Under the pieces are notes generated by a model. That model was not told the DNA's origin. It did no database searches and saw only the letters and a program-made list of their open reading frames with translations. Source: Hydractinia symbiolongicarpus (Eukaryota > Cnidaria > Hydrozoa > Anthoathecata > Hydractiniidae). Taken from it: 64,000 nt of DNA. Location: NCBI RefSeq assembly GCF_029227915.1, contig NC_079882.1, forward strand, positions 32,108,001 through 32,172,000. The letters run 5' to 3'. The translations under genes and the position numbers were made by a program. Shown here piece by piece: positions 62,557 to 64,000 of the stretch (its first letter is position 1; every line of letters starts with the position of its first letter).

Positions 62557-63780
62557 TTAGTGGTGAAAAAATAATTTAAAAAATCGTTCTGGAAATGAGT
62601 TTGCTCCCTGGGTACTTTCTTTGTATACTTTTGACTATACGGGCCGAGTCCGGGATTTACGGGAAATCGCAGGTTTTCGTTTGCCGGCGATTAAACTGCT
62701 TTTATTCAGCGTCTCATCAAAAATGAAAACATTCTTGAAAACTACAAGTCTCGTGCGTTTTAGTGGTGAAATAATAATTTAAAAAATGGTTTGGGAAATG
62801 AGTTTACTCCCTGGGTACTTTCTTTGTATACTTTTGACTATACGGGCCGAGTCCAGGATTTACGGGAAATCGCAGGTTTTCGTTTGCCGGCGATTAAACT
62901 TCTTTTATTCAGCGTCTCATCAAAAATGAAAACATTTTTAAAAACTACAAGTCTCATGCGTTTTGGTGGTAAAAAGTAATTTAAAAAATCGTTCGGGAAA
63001 TGAGTTTACTCCCTGGGTACTTTCTTTGTATACTTTTGACTATACGGGCCAAGCCCGGGATTTACAGGAAATCGCAGGTTTTCGTTTGCCGGCGATTAAA
63101 CTTCTTTTATTCAGCGTCTCATCTAAAATGAAAACATTCTTGAAAACTACAAGTCTCGTGCGTTTTAGTGGTGAAATAATAATTTAAAAAATGGTTTGGG
63201 AAATGAGTTTACTCCCTGGGTACTTTCTTTGTATACTTTTGACTATACGGGCTGAGTCCAGGATTTACGGGAAATCGCAGGTTTTCGTTTGCCGGCGATT
63301 AAACTTCTTTTATTCAGCGTCTCATCAAAAATGAAAACATTTTTAAAAACTACAAGTCTCATGCGTTTTAGTGGTAAAAAGTAATTTAAAAAATCGTTCG
63401 GGAAATGAGTTTACTCCCTGGGTACTTTCTTTGTATACTTTTGACTATACGGGCCAAGCCCGGGATTTACGGGAAATCGCAGGTTTTCGTTTGCCGGCGA
63501 TTAAACTTCTTTTATTCAGCGTCTCATCAAAATTGAAAACATTTTTGAAAACTACAAGTCTCATGCGTTTTAGTGGTGAAAAAATAATTTAAAAAATCGT
63601 TCGGGAAATGAGTTTACTCCCTGGGTACTTTCCTTGTATACTTTTGACTATACGGCCAAGCCCGGGATTTACGGGAAATCGCGGGTTTTCGTTTGCCGGC
63701 GATTAATCTTCTTTTATTCAGCGTCTCATCAAAAATGAAAACATTTTTAAAAACTACAAGTCTTATGCGTTTTAGTGGTG
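62557..63780 (+). repeat. 1.2-kb block shared with 55680-56903 at offset 6,877
   Basis: Six monomers with shared rare states: GAGTTTGCTCC (about 55720 and 62597), CAAAATTGAAAAC (about 56650 and 63527) and GGCGATTAATCTTC (GATTAAT at 56824 and 63701). Differences include CATCTAAAATG (about 63122) and TTTACAGGAAATCG (about 63061) in this copy. Confidence 0.83.
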
Positions 63781-64000
63781 AAAAATAATTTAAAAAATCG
63801 TTCGGGAAATGAGTTTACTTCCTGGGTACTTTCTTTGTATACTTTTGACTATACGGGCCAAGCCGGGATTTACGGGAAATTGCGGGTTTTCGTTTGCCGG
63901 CGATTAAACTTCTTTTATTGCGCGTCTCATCAAAAATGAAAACATTTTTAAAAACTACAAGTCTTATGCGTTTTAGTGATGAAAAAATAATTTAAAAAAT
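63781..64000 (+). repeat. Return to class I monomers at the right edge
   Basis: The last unit has CTTCCTGGG, GCCAAGCCGGG, a TTGCGCG variant of TTCCGCG, and GTGATGAAAA. This combination is otherwise seen at about 895-1070 and 6540-6720. A further class I block probably begins here and continues beyond the window. Confidence 0.7.

Larger units (their letters stand above)
6252..64000 (+). repeat. Satellite array, right part (about 285 monomers)
   Basis: Uninterrupted head-to-tail copies of the 202-203-bp monomer, continuing past the window edge. Spacing between equivalent landmark copies gives the period: 1,011 bases for five units, 1,415 for seven, 2,628 for thirteen, 4,045 for twenty. Individual units vary by one or two bases at a few places (GGGCC or GGCC; TTTACGGGAA or TTTAGGGAA; GTTTTAG or GTTTAG). 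I found no foreign insertion and no inverted monomer. Multi-monomer blocks are repeated with shared private variants, the signature of unequal exchange or segmental duplication. No gene, RNA gene or stable open frame is supported anywhere in it. Confidence 0.97.

Noticed and set aside
1-64000. CRISPR array
   Set aside because: The repetition is contiguous, with no unique spacers between short constant repeats, and the unit is 202-203 bp.
1-64000. Telomere or subtelomere
   Set aside because: No short telomeric repeat runs (TTAGGG-type or similar) were seen in the window.

Overview
The window is almost entirely satellite DNA. One tandem, head-to-tail repeat family with a monomer of about 202-203 bp fills positions 1-3244 and 6252-64000 (about 61 kb, roughly 300 monomers by division). 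Every copy I read is on the same strand. A single stretch of 3,007 bp (3245-6251) has no satellite sequence and interrupts the array. I see no protein-coding gene, tRNA, rRNA or CRISPR array that I can support. Very long homogenised satellite arrays with higher-order repeats point to a nuclear eukaryotic chromosome, probably heterochromatic and possibly centromeric or pericentromeric. The base composition, and weak familiarity of strings in the unique segment, suggest an invertebrate animal; that is inference and the species is not identified.

Layout. 1-3244: array of an older, more varied monomer class ('class I', marked by CACAGGG, CATTCGAC and CCTCTTTCATTAAGC variants). 3245-6251: unique insertion, carrying three long imperfect inverted repeats (4678-4751, 4933-4999, 5054-5107), a perfect 12-bp inverted repeat (5738-5780) and a G-rich tract (5965-5992). 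6252-7670: class I resumes in the same monomer that was interrupted. 7671-19500: more homogeneous 'class II' monomers, alternating as dimers and organised in 2-, 5-, 6-, 7-, 9- and 13-monomer duplications. 19500-31000: a roughly 3-kb class I block present three times (A, B, C), separated by class II. 31000-47000: class II, with a direct tandem duplication (about 33.4-40.9 kb and 40.9-47.0 kb); its first copy holds a nested 1,428-bp duplication and two copies of a 37-bp perfect palindrome. 47000-63780: class II, with 607-, 810-, 1415-, 3034-, 4045- and 6877-bp offset duplications. 63780-64000: return to class I.

The shared variants allow relative dating. The 3-kb segment inserted after the class I block had been amplified, because empty sites survive at about 7670, 21010, 26270 and 29307. 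The palindrome arose after, or independently of, the 6-7.5 kb duplication, because only one copy carries it. The recurring short open frames (62-74 codons) are a by-product of the satellite: most open only on TTG, and the monomer length is not a multiple of three, so they do not chain.

Each monomer carries three short dyad symmetries (reference copy 7188-7200, 7213-7240, 7265-7286). The 3-kb insertion split the strongest of them.
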